From contig WQST01000026.1 in the NCBI GenBank assembly GCA_009787745.1, positions 1 to 12,355 of the forward strand: a stretch of DNA of 12,355 bases, given 5' to 3'. The notes below the pieces were generated by a model. The model ran no database searches and had not been told where the DNA came from. It was given only the letters and a program-made list of their open reading frames with translations. Position 1 is the first letter of the stretch. Every line of letters starts with the position of its first letter. The DNA is from Lachnospiraceae bacterium (GTDB lineage: Bacteria > Bacillota > Clostridia > Lachnospirales > Lachnospiraceae). The position numbers were made by a program, and so were the translations under genes. Of the stretch, positions 1-8,130 are shown in pieces.

Positions 1-3000
1 GAGTGTGGGTAGATACGGCAGGCAGGGTACTGACGGTTGGCGGAGTTTTGGAGATTAATAATGTTACGACAGGAGTCAATTGTAATTCAGGCGGTATCGT
101 AAACGCAGGATCGGTCAGTATCGACGGTACCGTCGGTGCAGGAATCCAGGTCAGTAACGTAACGGGGGAAATAAATGTAACAGGTACCGTCACCCTCCAA
201 AACATAGGCGGGATGGGGCTTACCGCAACCAACGGAGTCGTAACATTAGGCGCTTTAGACGCATTATATGAACCGCAGGCGATCATGGTTAACTTAAGCG
301 GCGGTGCCGAAGTAACGATAAACGGCGGTACGATTGGACCGGCAGCACTTCCTGTTAGCGGAAACTTTAACGGCGTGCGTGTAGAAAACGGCGAGCTTAA
401 GCTTAATGGTGTCACAATCCGTAATATCAGGGATAATGCCTTAAGCGTAGGTGCGAATGGTAAGATTACGGTTGATAGTATAAGTGTAACAGGCGGGCGC
501 GGTTCTGTCTGGATGAACGGTGTCAATGCAGAAATAATCTTTAAGGGAAATAATGAGTTTAAGAATGTATTGGCTCAAGATAGTGACCAGCGTTATGTAA
601 TAAATATGAATAATGCATCGTCGAAGATTACTTTAGTTGATAACGCCGAGTTAAATATTATTTTTGAAGATACTCAAAATCGGCTTCGCGGCGGAATAAA
701 TGTTCAGGCTGTCGGTGCTTCGCTTAATGCGGCGCCAACAAGTAAAATCAATATCGAGTATCATGCAAACGCTCACGGTAGCCAAAACCCTATCGGTGTC
801 AATAATTTCAGTAATCTAAATGTGAACTCGGAGTTAGGCATATTAATAATCAATTATGATGCAGGCCGTCACGGTGAAGGGCTAGTGATGAATGATTGCA
901 CCATGACAATTATTGCTTTAGAGATTATTAACCCTTTCGCTCATGGATTACAGCTTACAAACGCGACCCTAGATGCCGAAAGCATTAAAGTAGTAAGCGC
1001 AGGAGCAAGGGGGATAAGCTTAAATGACAGTAGCAGTAACTTAACTGTGACGGGGAATATCATTGTTAGCAACAGCGGCAGTGACAGTATATATAATTAC
1101 GGCGGAACGATGCTTATAGATGATGTGTTAATCAGTCAAGCAGGCAGACATGGAGTAAATAATTACGGCATCATAACAATAAATGGCGGCATAATCGACG
1201 GTTCGGCGGCAACGGGAAGTAATATCCGAAACACAGGGACATTAACCATCAATAACCTGTTCCTAAAAAATAGCGAAAACCATGGGATATATAATGAAAG
1301 TAGCGGGATATTGAGTGTGGATACCTTAAATATCACTGATACGGTCATTCATGGGATTTACAATGCAGGTACCATTACGAGCCTAATAGATTATACTCAC
1401 AGCGCTCTCGGCGGGGTGCCTCTATACGAACCGGGTCAAAGCATACCTGTCGTAAGCAAAATAGAAATTATTAATGAAACCGCCGCACAGCCTAATCTTA
1501 ATGCATTCTATAACGATACGACACGAATCATCGAAGGAATTGAAATTGACGGCTTTACAGTTACTGTTGAAAATGGTGTCCAGAATGCGGGTAATGCTGT
1601 CTGGAATGAAAGCGGACATCTTACGATCGACGGCGACCTTATTATTAAAAACCTTTACTCTACTCATGATAATAGCGGTGACGGACGGTTTAATACGAAT
1701 GGTAATACCAGCGGAAATGGTATCTTGAACAGTGGGCGGATAACCGTTACAGGCGACGTAATCATCGGTAATACCGACGGCTCTAACCCGATGCCATGGC
1801 GGGCTGTCAGTAACACAAACGATAGCAGCGGGTTCGACGTACTAGGTGATGTTATCATCTATGGAGCTCTTGATCAAGGGATTGTAATTGGCGACATGAG
1901 CATGAACGTAGAAGGTGATGTCTTGATAAGAGATGTCGGTCAGAACGGCGTATGGCTTAACCATGCGAATGCGGAACTTGAAGTAGATAATGAGTTGATT
2001 ATAGAAGGAACAGGTAATCATGGACTTAACAATGCGGGCGGTACCGTGAACGCAGGGTCTATCAATATTGATGGTACATCAGGTGCGGGAATACAGGTAA
2101 GCAATGCCGCAAGTGAAATCAATGTATCAGGTTCCGTCACACTTGATAATATCGACGGAATGGGGCTTACAGTCGCCAATGGAACCGTGACATTGGGTGC
2201 CTTAAACGCATCATATGAACCGCAAGCTATCTTCGTTAACGTAAGCGGCGGTGCCGAAGTAACGATAAACGGCGGTATGATCGGCCCTGCAACACTGCCG
2301 TTATCCCCTGCTGTCAGTGCTGTGCGTGTTGTGAACAGTACGGTTAATCTAAAAGATGTTACGATTCGGAATAACAATAATAATGCCCTTGATTTGGGCG
2401 ACAATGCGATTGTCACGGCGGAAGAAATTAGCATTAATAACGGACGCCGAGCTTTATGGATGTCAGGTTCCGGTCCGAAAGCCGTTTTCAAGGGAAGCAA
2501 TAATTTCGAAAACATGCTGGCGACAAATAATAACGACAACTACGTCGTTCAGCTTGGCGGTACGGCTCCGGCGATAGAGATGGAAGCAAATGCCGATGTT
2601 AACATTACATTCGCTAACACCCATAATCTTTCCTTGCGCGGCGGCATTAACATTAATACAGCAGGTGCAGTATTTAACGCTCACCCAACCGGCGAAATTA
2701 ATATTTCATATGGTTTAGGTACTACGGCTTCCATGCCGTCGGGTATTAACGGAATTAATAATCTGTCAGCATTATCGCAACTAGGCTCAATCAGCATTAA
2801 CTATGCAAATGACCGCCCGGGAGCAGGGTTAGTGTTTAATAACGGCCAAACATTTAATGTAGCGGATATAACTCTTAATAATATTGCCAATGAACAGCGC
2901 GGCATCAATATTATCGGTAACAGCATCTTAAATGCGAATGATATTACCGTTACCAACTTTGATAATCAGCCTGCAATCGATACTTGGAACGGCATGGGAA

Positions 3001-5855
3001 AAATTAATGCCAATAACATCACTATCAGTAATGGCAATGCCCGGGGGATGCGTGTGGTCGCAGGTTCAAGCATAACAGCCACGGGAACGGTTACGATTGA
3101 AAATATCACGGGCGGCAATTGGATCGATGCCAATAATGGCGCAATTGAACTGAGTACATTATACGCAGGAGACGGAGCCGCCAATAATGTAATTAACGTA
3201 AGTAATAACGGAAGCGTAAAAGTGAATGGCGGTGAGATTGGTCCTGCATTAAGCAGTACGACTGTTGCGACAGTCCAATTAGCAGACACGGGCGGAACGG
3301 TTGAGCTTAGTAATGTAAAAATTCTGAATCCGGGTGAGAATGCAATTCATACGGGTAATAACAGTATCGTCATAGCAAATAATCTCACCGTGGAAGGCGC
3401 CCGCCGCGCGCTTTGGATAAGTGGAACAAATGCTAATGTTACATTAAGCGGAACATCAAATTTCAGTAATATGTTTACAACAAATAATGAAAGCTATTCA
3501 ATTGTCCTTAACAGCAATACGGCAACGCTTAATTTAGCCGAGAATGCGACAGTTAATATTATTAATAATACAAGCAATTCCACAAGTGCGACACGCGGAG
3601 GAATTAATATTGCCGCAGCTGTTGCAGGTACTAATGCCGCCAAGTTAATTGCTCACCCAACCAGTGAAATAAATATTGTATTTGGTTCAGCTGTTACAGG
3701 TACTTTGCGAGGTTTAAATCAACACGATAGGCTTCACGCCGATTCCCAATTCGGTACATTTAAGGTCGATTACCAAGGAATTAGGGGTCCCGGGCTGGCC
3801 TTAACGAACCAGACGTTAACAGCCACAGATATAGAACTAAATAATGCGAGCGGACAGGGACTGCAACTTAATAGTGCCGCAACATTGAATGCAAGAAATA
3901 TCAAAGTTAACAATGCAGAAACAAGAGGCATCAGCTTAAATAACAATAATAGTACCTTAAACGTGTCGGGAAATATCGAAATAAATAACCCGACCGCGGA
4001 AGCGCTTGACGTATCAGGTACCTTGAATGCAGGCTCTATCACGATAGATGGCAGTAACGGTGTTTCCGGTACATCAACCCAAGGCCTGCGTATGCGCGGT
4101 GCGAATGCTTCGGTGACTGTAACAGGTGATATTTCAATCAGTAATAGCGCCGGAAACGGTGCTTGGCTGGATACCGCAGGTAGGGTATTGACGGTTGGCG
4201 GAGATTTGAATATTAATAATGCGGTGACAGGAATTAATAATAACACCGGCGGTACAATAAATGCAGGAAATATCAACGTTGAGAATACATCACAACGCGG
4301 CGTAAGTCTTTCCGCCAATGCAATTCTTAATGTTAGTGGAACTATCAAAACAAATACTACCGGTCAAAATGGTTTGATGGTTAATGCCGGTAAACTTAAA
4401 GCAGATATTGTTGATGTGCGTATGACCGCATCAGAACAAGGTTTGCAAGTACAAAATAGCAGCGAATTTGATGTCCGATATGTCTATATCGGTGACGTGC
4501 AGGTCGGTAATGCGTTTAGAATTTTCAACGATACAGCTGATCCTTCCATAAAAATTGAGACACTAGTGGTAAATGGAGTCCTTGATGAATCGGCGGTTCA
4601 GATTCAAAAGAATTGGCAGAATATCTTACCTGCTAATCTCAGTATCGGGAACATGTACTTTAAAAATACTTCCCGGCGTACCAACGAACATTCGCGCTTA
4701 AATGTGATGGTACCATTTGCCAATCAACATAATCATCTGCCTGAAGAATCGGCTTCTTTGGGAGGAACATGCAGTTGCTTGTATAATGTTACGAGTTGGG
4801 ACACGAGCGGGATGAGCGAAGCAACAGTTATGAGCTACAATATTTACAATGGTAATATCAGTGCGCGGGCGGCCAATATTTTTAACTTAATACAGTCTAA
4901 TGCTCCCGATGCGATAGCGCTTCAGGAAGTCGATCCAACTTGGGCGCCTCTCATAAAGAGTTTTATAGCAAGTAACGGATATTCCGCTTATGGCAGGGGT
5001 CGGAATGGAGCGATGTTTGATGCGGCTAGTTATTCAGGCGGAGAAGAGTTTGCGCTTATCCTTTGGAAAGATGCAAAATATGATCTTATTGACAGCGGGT
5101 ATTTTTCAATGCCAAACGGAAATGAACCATTTAATCGTATAGCTAATTGGGTAAAACTTGAAGATAAGGTAAGCGGTGATGAAATCGTTTATCTAAGCAC
5201 CCACTTATCGAGCGGTGAAGACAATAGCGCGGCACGTGCAGATTCTTCGGTCGTCATGATCAATCAAATGCAACAGTTTTATGACGATGAAACCCCGATT
5301 ATCATTATGGGCGATTTTAACACACAATATGACAGTAACTCTTATCGATTAATGCAGCAAAACGGTTATAATGATGTACGGTTTATTGCCCAAACAACGA
5401 CATCAAGCGGTACATTCAATGGCGCGTTTACGCCGGGGAGCGAAAGAGCTTGGGGTTATCATTCTCACCTCGACCATATGTTTGCTTCATTTGGGGTAGT
5501 GGTTACTTCCTTTAATGTCATTGACCATAGAGTAGGCGGCGTGCATATATCAGACCATCATCCGCTGTTTGCAAATATATTCTATAGCGGGTCGTCATTC
5601 AGTGGGATGAGTATCTTATCGGCCATGATTGATTTAGATGAGGAATTGCTGCTTGATGAAGATGAATTGGAAGAAGAGGAAGATGAATTAGAAGAAGAGG
5701 AAGATGAATTAGAAGAAGAGGAAGATGATGAGCCTGATGATAGCGTGGAGGGCAGTCATGAAGAAGATGATGATACTGACGGCATACTGCTAGTTGGAAT
5801 GGGCTTAAATTTAAAACAAAATCTATTACGTAAGGAAGAAGACGATTTTGAATAA
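1..5855 (+). CDS. Giant beta-helix repeat surface/secreted protein with C-terminal EEP (nuclease/phosphatase-fold) domain, 5'-truncated
   Basis: The reading frame is open from the left edge, so the N-terminus and any signal peptide are missing. The GTG at base 3 is not the true start: the residues there (V-W-V-D-T-A-G-R-V-L-T-V-G-G) repeat an internal segment near base 4166. About 1950 codons are present; residue n starts at base 3n. Residues 1 to about 1500 are short beta-strand-like rungs of roughly 20 residues, rich in Asn, Gly, Thr, Ile and Val, with recurring patterns such as L-N-A-x-x-I-x-V and G-I-x-L-x-N. This is typical of right-handed parallel beta-helix (pectate-lyase-like) proteins. 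Three ~300-residue mega-repeats lie within it. Residues about 1607-1860 are an EEP domain, followed by an acidic tail (Glu/Asp clusters at 1880-1925). No LPXTG motif is visible. Ligand binding, adhesion and the EEP substrate are unknown. The fold assignment is inference from pattern. The gene end overlaps the next CDS. Confidence 0.85.
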   Translation, partial: VWVDTAGRVLTVGGVLEINNVTTGVNCNSGGIVNAGSVSIDGTVGAGIQVSNVTGEINVTGTVTLQNIGGMGLTATNGVVTLGALDALYEPQAIMVNLSGGAEVTINGGTIGPAALPVSGNFNGVRVENGELKLNGVTIRNIRDNALSVGANGKITVDSISVTGGRGSVWMNGVNAEIIFKGNNEFKNVLAQDSDQRYVINMNNASSKITLVDNAELNIIFEDTQNRLRGGINVQAVGASLNAAPTSKINIEYHANAHGSQNPIGVNNFSNLNVNSELGILIINYDAGRHGEGLVMNDCTMTIIALEIINPFAHGLQLTNATLDAESIKVVSAGARGISLNDSSSNLTVTGNIIVSNSGSDSIYNYGGTMLIDDVLISQAGRHGVNNYGIITINGGIIDGSAATGSNIRNTGTLTINNLFLKNSENHGIYNESSGILSVDTLNITDTVIHGIYNAGTITSLIDYTHSALGGVPLYEPGQSIPVVSKIEIINETAAQPNLNAFYNDTTRIIEGIEIDGFTVTVENGVQNAGNAVWNESGHLTIDGDLIIKNLYSTHDNSGDGRFNTNGNTSGNGILNSGRITVTGDVIIGNTDGSNPMPWRAVSNTNDSSGFDVLGDVIIYGALDQGIVIGDMSMNVEGDVLIRDVGQNGVWLNHANAELEVDNELIIEGTGNHGLNNAGGTVNAGSINIDGTSGAGIQVSNAASEINVSGSVTLDNIDGMGLTVANGTVTLGALNASYEPQAIFVNVSGGAEVTINGGMIGPATLPLSPAVSAVRVVNSTVNLKDVTIRNNNNNALDLGDNAIVTAEEISINNGRRALWMSGSGPKAVFKGSNNFENMLATNNNDNYVVQLGGTAPAIEMEANADVNITFANTHNLSLRGGININTAGAVFNAHPTGEINISYGLGTTASMPSGINGINNLSALSQLGSISINYANDRPGAGLVFNNGQTFNVADITLNNIANEQRGINIIGNSILNANDITVTNFDNQPAIDTWNGMGKINANNITISNGNARGMRVVAGSSITATGTVTIENITGGNWIDANNGAIELSTLYAGDGAANNVINVSNNGSVKVNGGEIGPALSSTTVATVQLADTGGTVELSNVKILNPGENAIHTGNNSIVIANNLTVEGARRALWISGTNANVTLSGTSNFSNMFTTNNESYSIVLNSNTATLNLAENATVNIINNTSNSTSATRGGINIAAAVAGTNAAKLIAHPTSEINIVFGSAVTGTLRGLNQHDRLHADSQFGTFKVDYQGIRGPGLALTNQTLTATDIELNNASGQGLQLNSAATLNARNIKVNNAETRGISLNNNNSTLNVSGNIEINNPTAEALDVSGTLNAGSITIDGSNGVSGTSTQGLRMRGANASVTVTGDISISNSAGNGAWLDTAGRVLTVGGDLNINNAVTGINNNTGGTINAGNINVENTSQRGVSLSANAILNVSGTIKTNTTGQNGLMVNAGKLKADIVDVRMTASEQGLQVQNSSEFDVRYVYIGDVQVGNAFRIFNDTADPSIKIETLVVNGVLDESAVQIQKNWQNILPANLSIGNMYFKNTSRRTNEHSRLNVMVPFANQHNHLPEESASLGGTCSCLYNVTSWDTSGMSEATVMSYNIYNGNISARAANIFNLIQSNAPDAIALQEVDPTWAPLIKSFIASNGYSAYGRGRNGAMFDAASYSGGEEFALILWKDAKYDLIDSGYFSMPNGNEPFNRIANWVKLEDKVSGDEIVYLSTHLSSGEDNSAARADSSVVMINQMQQFYDDETPIIIMGDFNTQYDSNSYRLMQQNGYNDVRFIAQTTTSSGTFNGAFTPGSERAWGYHSHLDHMFASFGVVVTSFNVIDHRVGGVHISDHHPLFANIFYSGSSFSGMSILSAMIDLDEELLLDEDELEEEEDELEEEEDELEEEEDDEPDDSVEGSHEEDDDTDGILLVGMGLNLKQNLLRKEEDDFE
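99..1095 (+). repeat. Mega-repeat copy A of the beta-helix region
   Basis: Residues about 33-365 of the giant protein. Landmarks shared with copies B and C, in order: V-N-A-G-S-V-S-I-D-G at 33-42, T-I-N-G-G-T-I-G-P-A at 105-114, V-W-M-N-G near 169-173, L-R-G-G-I-N at 228-233, P-T-S-K-I-N-I near 245-251, and R-G-I-S-L-N near 336-341. The copy is diverged at DNA level except for short conserved blocks, so this is an old duplication. Confidence 0.75.
2046..2999 (+). repeat. Mega-repeat copy B of the beta-helix region
   Basis: Residues about 682-1000. The shift from copy A is exactly 649 residues (1947 bp) at the landmarks V-N-A-G-S-I-N-I-D-G (682) and T-I-N-G-G-M-I-G-P-A (about 754). R-A-L-W-M-S-G, L-R-G-G-I-N-I-N and H-P-T-G-E-I-N-I-S follow in the same order as in copy A. 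Bases 2242-2277 are identical to 295-330 in copy A. A ~300-residue stretch with other rungs (about 366-681) separates copies A and B. Confidence 0.75.
3003..4019 (+). repeat. Mega-repeat copy C of the beta-helix region
   Basis: Residues about 1001-1339, directly abutting copy B with an offset of 319 residues. Landmarks: I-N-A-N-N-I-T-I-S (1001), V-K-V-N-G-G-E-I-G-P-A (N at 1075), R-R-A-L-W-I-S-G, T-R-G-G-I-N-I, H-P-T-S-E-I-N-I-V and R-G-I-S-L-N-N. It carries small indels relative to A and B. After it the protein continues with ordinary rungs, including a second copy of the segment seen at the left edge of the window. Confidence 0.72.
4821..5580 (+). other. EEP (endonuclease/exonuclease/phosphatase) domain within the giant protein
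   Basis: Residues about 1607-1860 carry the canonical motif series of the EEP superfamily (DNase I, sphingomyelinase and inositol phosphatase fold). They are M-S-Y-N-I-Y-N-G-N (N1613), A-L-Q-E-V-D with the metal-binding Glu 1642, S-T-H-L with His 1734, M-G-D-F-N-T with Asp 1771 and Asn 1773, H-L-D-H with Asp 1824, and S-D-H-H-P with Asp 1851 and His 1852. All expected catalytic positions are present, so the domain should be active if exported and folded. Motifs alone do not say whether the substrate is nucleic acid, phospholipid or another phosphoester. Confidence 0.88.
5661..5723 (+). repeat. Three tandem 21-bp repeats encoding D-E-L-E-E-E-E
   Basis: Units are 5661-5681, 5682-5702 and 5703-5723; the last two are identical and the first differs by one silent base (ttg for tta Leu). 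They encode residues 1887-1907 of the giant protein. More Asp/Glu codons follow, then a short hydrophobic stretch (G-I-L-L-V-G-M-G-L) and L-L-R-K-E-E-D. Such near-perfect in-frame repeats are prone to copy-number change by slippage. Confidence 0.92.
5832..5838 (+). promoter_or_regulatory. Ribosome binding site for the TTG-started GH65 gene
   Basis: AAGGAAG lies 9 bases before the TTG at 5848 and inside the coding end of the giant gene. It supports this non-ATG start. The first in-frame ATG would fall at residue 36, after the conserved N-terminal block, and would truncate the enzyme. Confidence 0.7.
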
Positions 5856-8130
5856 TAAAAAAACAAAATCCCCTTGGATTATTAATGAAAATGATTTTGA
5901 CCAAGGAAACGTACGAAAATATGAATCTATTTTATGCCAAGGGAATGGCTATATGGGTGTTCGCGCAGTCACCGAGGAAACTTATCCGCGTAATACGGGG
6001 CAGATACGCATAGCAGGGACTTTTGACCGTGCGGAAAATGCCGCGACGACAGAATTACCGATATGTGCCGACTTATTAACTGCAAAAATAGAAATAAACG
6101 GAGAAGTGTTAGAACTATCCCGAGGCAATTTTAGCGGATATACTCGCTCACTTAATTTGCAGAATGGTTTGCTTGAGCGTTCGTTTCGTTATCATACGGC
6201 TTGCGGAACAGATGTCGGTTTCCGTTTTGAAAGATTTGTTTCCTTATATAATAAGCATGTGCTTGGTCAAAGGATTTATATGCGCGCCGAAAATAAAGCG
6301 GTTAAGCTTACTATATCTACGGGTATCGGCGTAAAGCGAAATGGAGATAACCATTTTTCGGAAACTTTCAGCGAGGTTTTCGAAAATATAATCCAATTCT
6401 CAGAGACGACCATGCAAAGCGGAATTGAATTTACTTATACTAAAGCGATCAATATATCAGTACCTGACAGGATTGAAGTTATAAGAAAAGATGATAATTC
6501 CGAAGATGGCCCGAAATTAATTTATGAAGTGGTTCTTCCGATTGGCTGTGAACTTGCCGTAGAAAAGATAATTAGAATAGCAACAAACCGTGATTTAGAA
6601 AACATTAACAAAACCCCCGCAGAAATACGTGAACAAGAGCGCGGTTTTTTAGAAGCGGCAGAGTTTGGAAAGTTTGCTTATTATTTTAAGGAATCAGCCT
6701 TGGCATGGGCGAAGGTATGGGCAGTAAGCGATGTGAGAATCGACAGTGAAAATACGTTCGACCAATTAGCCCTTCGTTTCGCGGTATATCATCTGACCAT
6801 TATGGCGCCTGTACATGACCCGCGGATGAATATCGGGGCAAAAGGGTTGTCAGGAAAGGGGTATCACGGGCATACATTTTGGGATACCGAAATTTATATG
6901 CTGCCGTATTTCATACATACAGCTCCGAATTCGGCACGGTCATTGCTGGAATATCGCTATCATTGCCTAGGTGCGGCTAGGCAAAAAGCGAAGCAATACG
7001 GTTATCGCGGTGCGATGTATCCGTGGGAGGCGGCATGGATCGATGATGTGGAAGCTTGCCCTGATTTAAAATTTGCCGAATTTGAGCATCATATAACAGC
7101 TTGTGTCAGCTATGGAGTTTATTACTATTACGAAATGACTAAAGATATCGAATTTATGCTTCGTTACGGTTGTGAAATCATATTTTATACGGCGATTTTT
7201 TGGTGTTCGCGTTTAGAGTTTAATGAACAGAAGCAAAGATATGAAATTACTGATGTAATAGGGCCTGATGAGTTTACCCATCATGCTAATAACAACGCAT
7301 TTACGAATTATTTAGCGCACTTAAACATCAGGCTTGCCATTCGCTGGCATGATATTCTTAGAACGGAACACCCTCATATCAATGATATATTTAGTCAGCG
7401 TTTTGATTTTATGACAGAATACCCTATTTGGGTTGAATGTGCTGAAAAACTTTACCTTCCATCCCCCTTAGCTTGCGGTATCCTTCCTCAGGATGATAAT
7501 TACATGTCTTTTAAAGAAATTGATTTAACTCCTTACAGGAGCGGATACCGCAAACTTAGAAAAGATTATCCTTATCCAAGTTACAGTGAATTAAAAGTAT
7601 CTAAGCAAGCTGATGTCATGGTGTTATTTATTTTACTGGAAGATGAATTTGCCAAAGATGTTAAAAGCCAAAGTTTTTATTATTATGAACCGTTTTGCGT
7701 CCATGAATCATCTTTGAGCTTGTGTGCTTATTCGATTTTATCCGCTGATGTAGGTCAGGACGCGGATGCCTATGCACTTTACGAACGCGCTTGCCGTATT
7801 GATTTGGGCGAAAAAATGGATTCAAGCAATGACGGGATTCATGCGGCTTCGCTCGGAGGGATTTGGCAGTGTAGCGTTTTTGGTTTTTTAGGGATCCGGC
7901 TTTTGCGCGACGGACTTCGCATCGCTCCCCGTTTGCCGCTTGCATGGAATGAAGTAAGCGCAAAAATGTGGTACTTGGGGCAGTTGTTAGAATTTACGGC
8001 AAATCATCGGATGCTTACGGTTGAAATTATCGCAGGTAGTAACCCACTATCAATAAAAACCCCGTGCGGTGTAAAAACCGTTGATAAAAAAATGATATTA
8101 GATTATAAAAATGCGGGGACAGATTTATGA
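5848..8130 (+). CDS. Glycoside hydrolase family 65 disaccharide phosphorylase (maltose/kojibiose/nigerose/trehalose phosphorylase type)
   Basis: A 760-residue cytosolic enzyme, the usual length for the family, with no signal peptide. GH65 phosphorylases cleave an alpha-glucobiose with inorganic phosphate, inverting to beta-glucose 1-phosphate. Visible motifs: an N-terminal block (S-P-W-I-I-N-E ... Q-G-N-G-Y-M-G-V-R), H-T-F-W-D-T-E-I-Y-M-L-P with W345, D346 and E348, G-A-M-Y-P-W-E, G-P-D-E-F with the catalytic acid at E475, N-N-N-A-F-T-N-Y, K-Q-A-D at 586-589, H-E-S-S-L-S at 619-624, and G-I-H-A-A-S-L-G-G near 663-671 in the phosphate-binding region. The TTG start overlaps the end of the giant gene by 8 bp. 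The stop overlaps the beta-PGM start, the classic GH65/pgmB pairing. Exact disaccharide specificity cannot be read from these motifs; maltose is only the commonest guess. Confidence 0.93.
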   Translation: MNNKKTKSPWIINENDFDQGNVRKYESILCQGNGYMGVRAVTEETYPRNTGQIRIAGTFDRAENAATTELPICADLLTAKIEINGEVLELSRGNFSGYTRSLNLQNGLLERSFRYHTACGTDVGFRFERFVSLYNKHVLGQRIYMRAENKAVKLTISTGIGVKRNGDNHFSETFSEVFENIIQFSETTMQSGIEFTYTKAINISVPDRIEVIRKDDNSEDGPKLIYEVVLPIGCELAVEKIIRIATNRDLENINKTPAEIREQERGFLEAAEFGKFAYYFKESALAWAKVWAVSDVRIDSENTFDQLALRFAVYHLTIMAPVHDPRMNIGAKGLSGKGYHGHTFWDTEIYMLPYFIHTAPNSARSLLEYRYHCLGAARQKAKQYGYRGAMYPWEAAWIDDVEACPDLKFAEFEHHITACVSYGVYYYYEMTKDIEFMLRYGCEIIFYTAIFWCSRLEFNEQKQRYEITDVIGPDEFTHHANNNAFTNYLAHLNIRLAIRWHDILRTEHPHINDIFSQRFDFMTEYPIWVECAEKLYLPSPLACGILPQDDNYMSFKEIDLTPYRSGYRKLRKDYPYPSYSELKVSKQADVMVLFILLEDEFAKDVKSQSFYYYEPFCVHESSLSLCAYSILSADVGQDADAYALYERACRIDLGEKMDSSNDGIHAASLGGIWQCSVFGFLGIRLLRDGLRIAPRLPLAWNEVSAKMWYLGQLLEFTANHRMLTVEIIAGSNPLSIKTPCGVKTVDKKMILDYKNAGTDL

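Noticed and set aside
3..5. GTG at base 3 as the start codon of the giant protein
   Set aside because: The frame is open to the edge, and the residues there are the middle of a repeat segment that recurs around base 4166. No ribosome binding site can be seen and no signal peptide follows.
99..4019. Regular repeats considered as a CRISPR array or transposon repeats
   Set aside because: The repeats are in frame, coding, diverged and hundreds of bases long, with no uniform short repeat/spacer pattern, no terminal inverted repeats and no transposase.
3770..4348. A 192-codon minus-strand open frame (and similar ones at 2018-2539 and 2966-3289) within the giant repeat gene
   Set aside because: They recur at equivalent places in the repeats because the sense strand is repetitive and rich in Asn/Ile/Gly codons. 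The products are Leu/Pro/Ser/Val-rich with no domain or ribosome binding site evidence.
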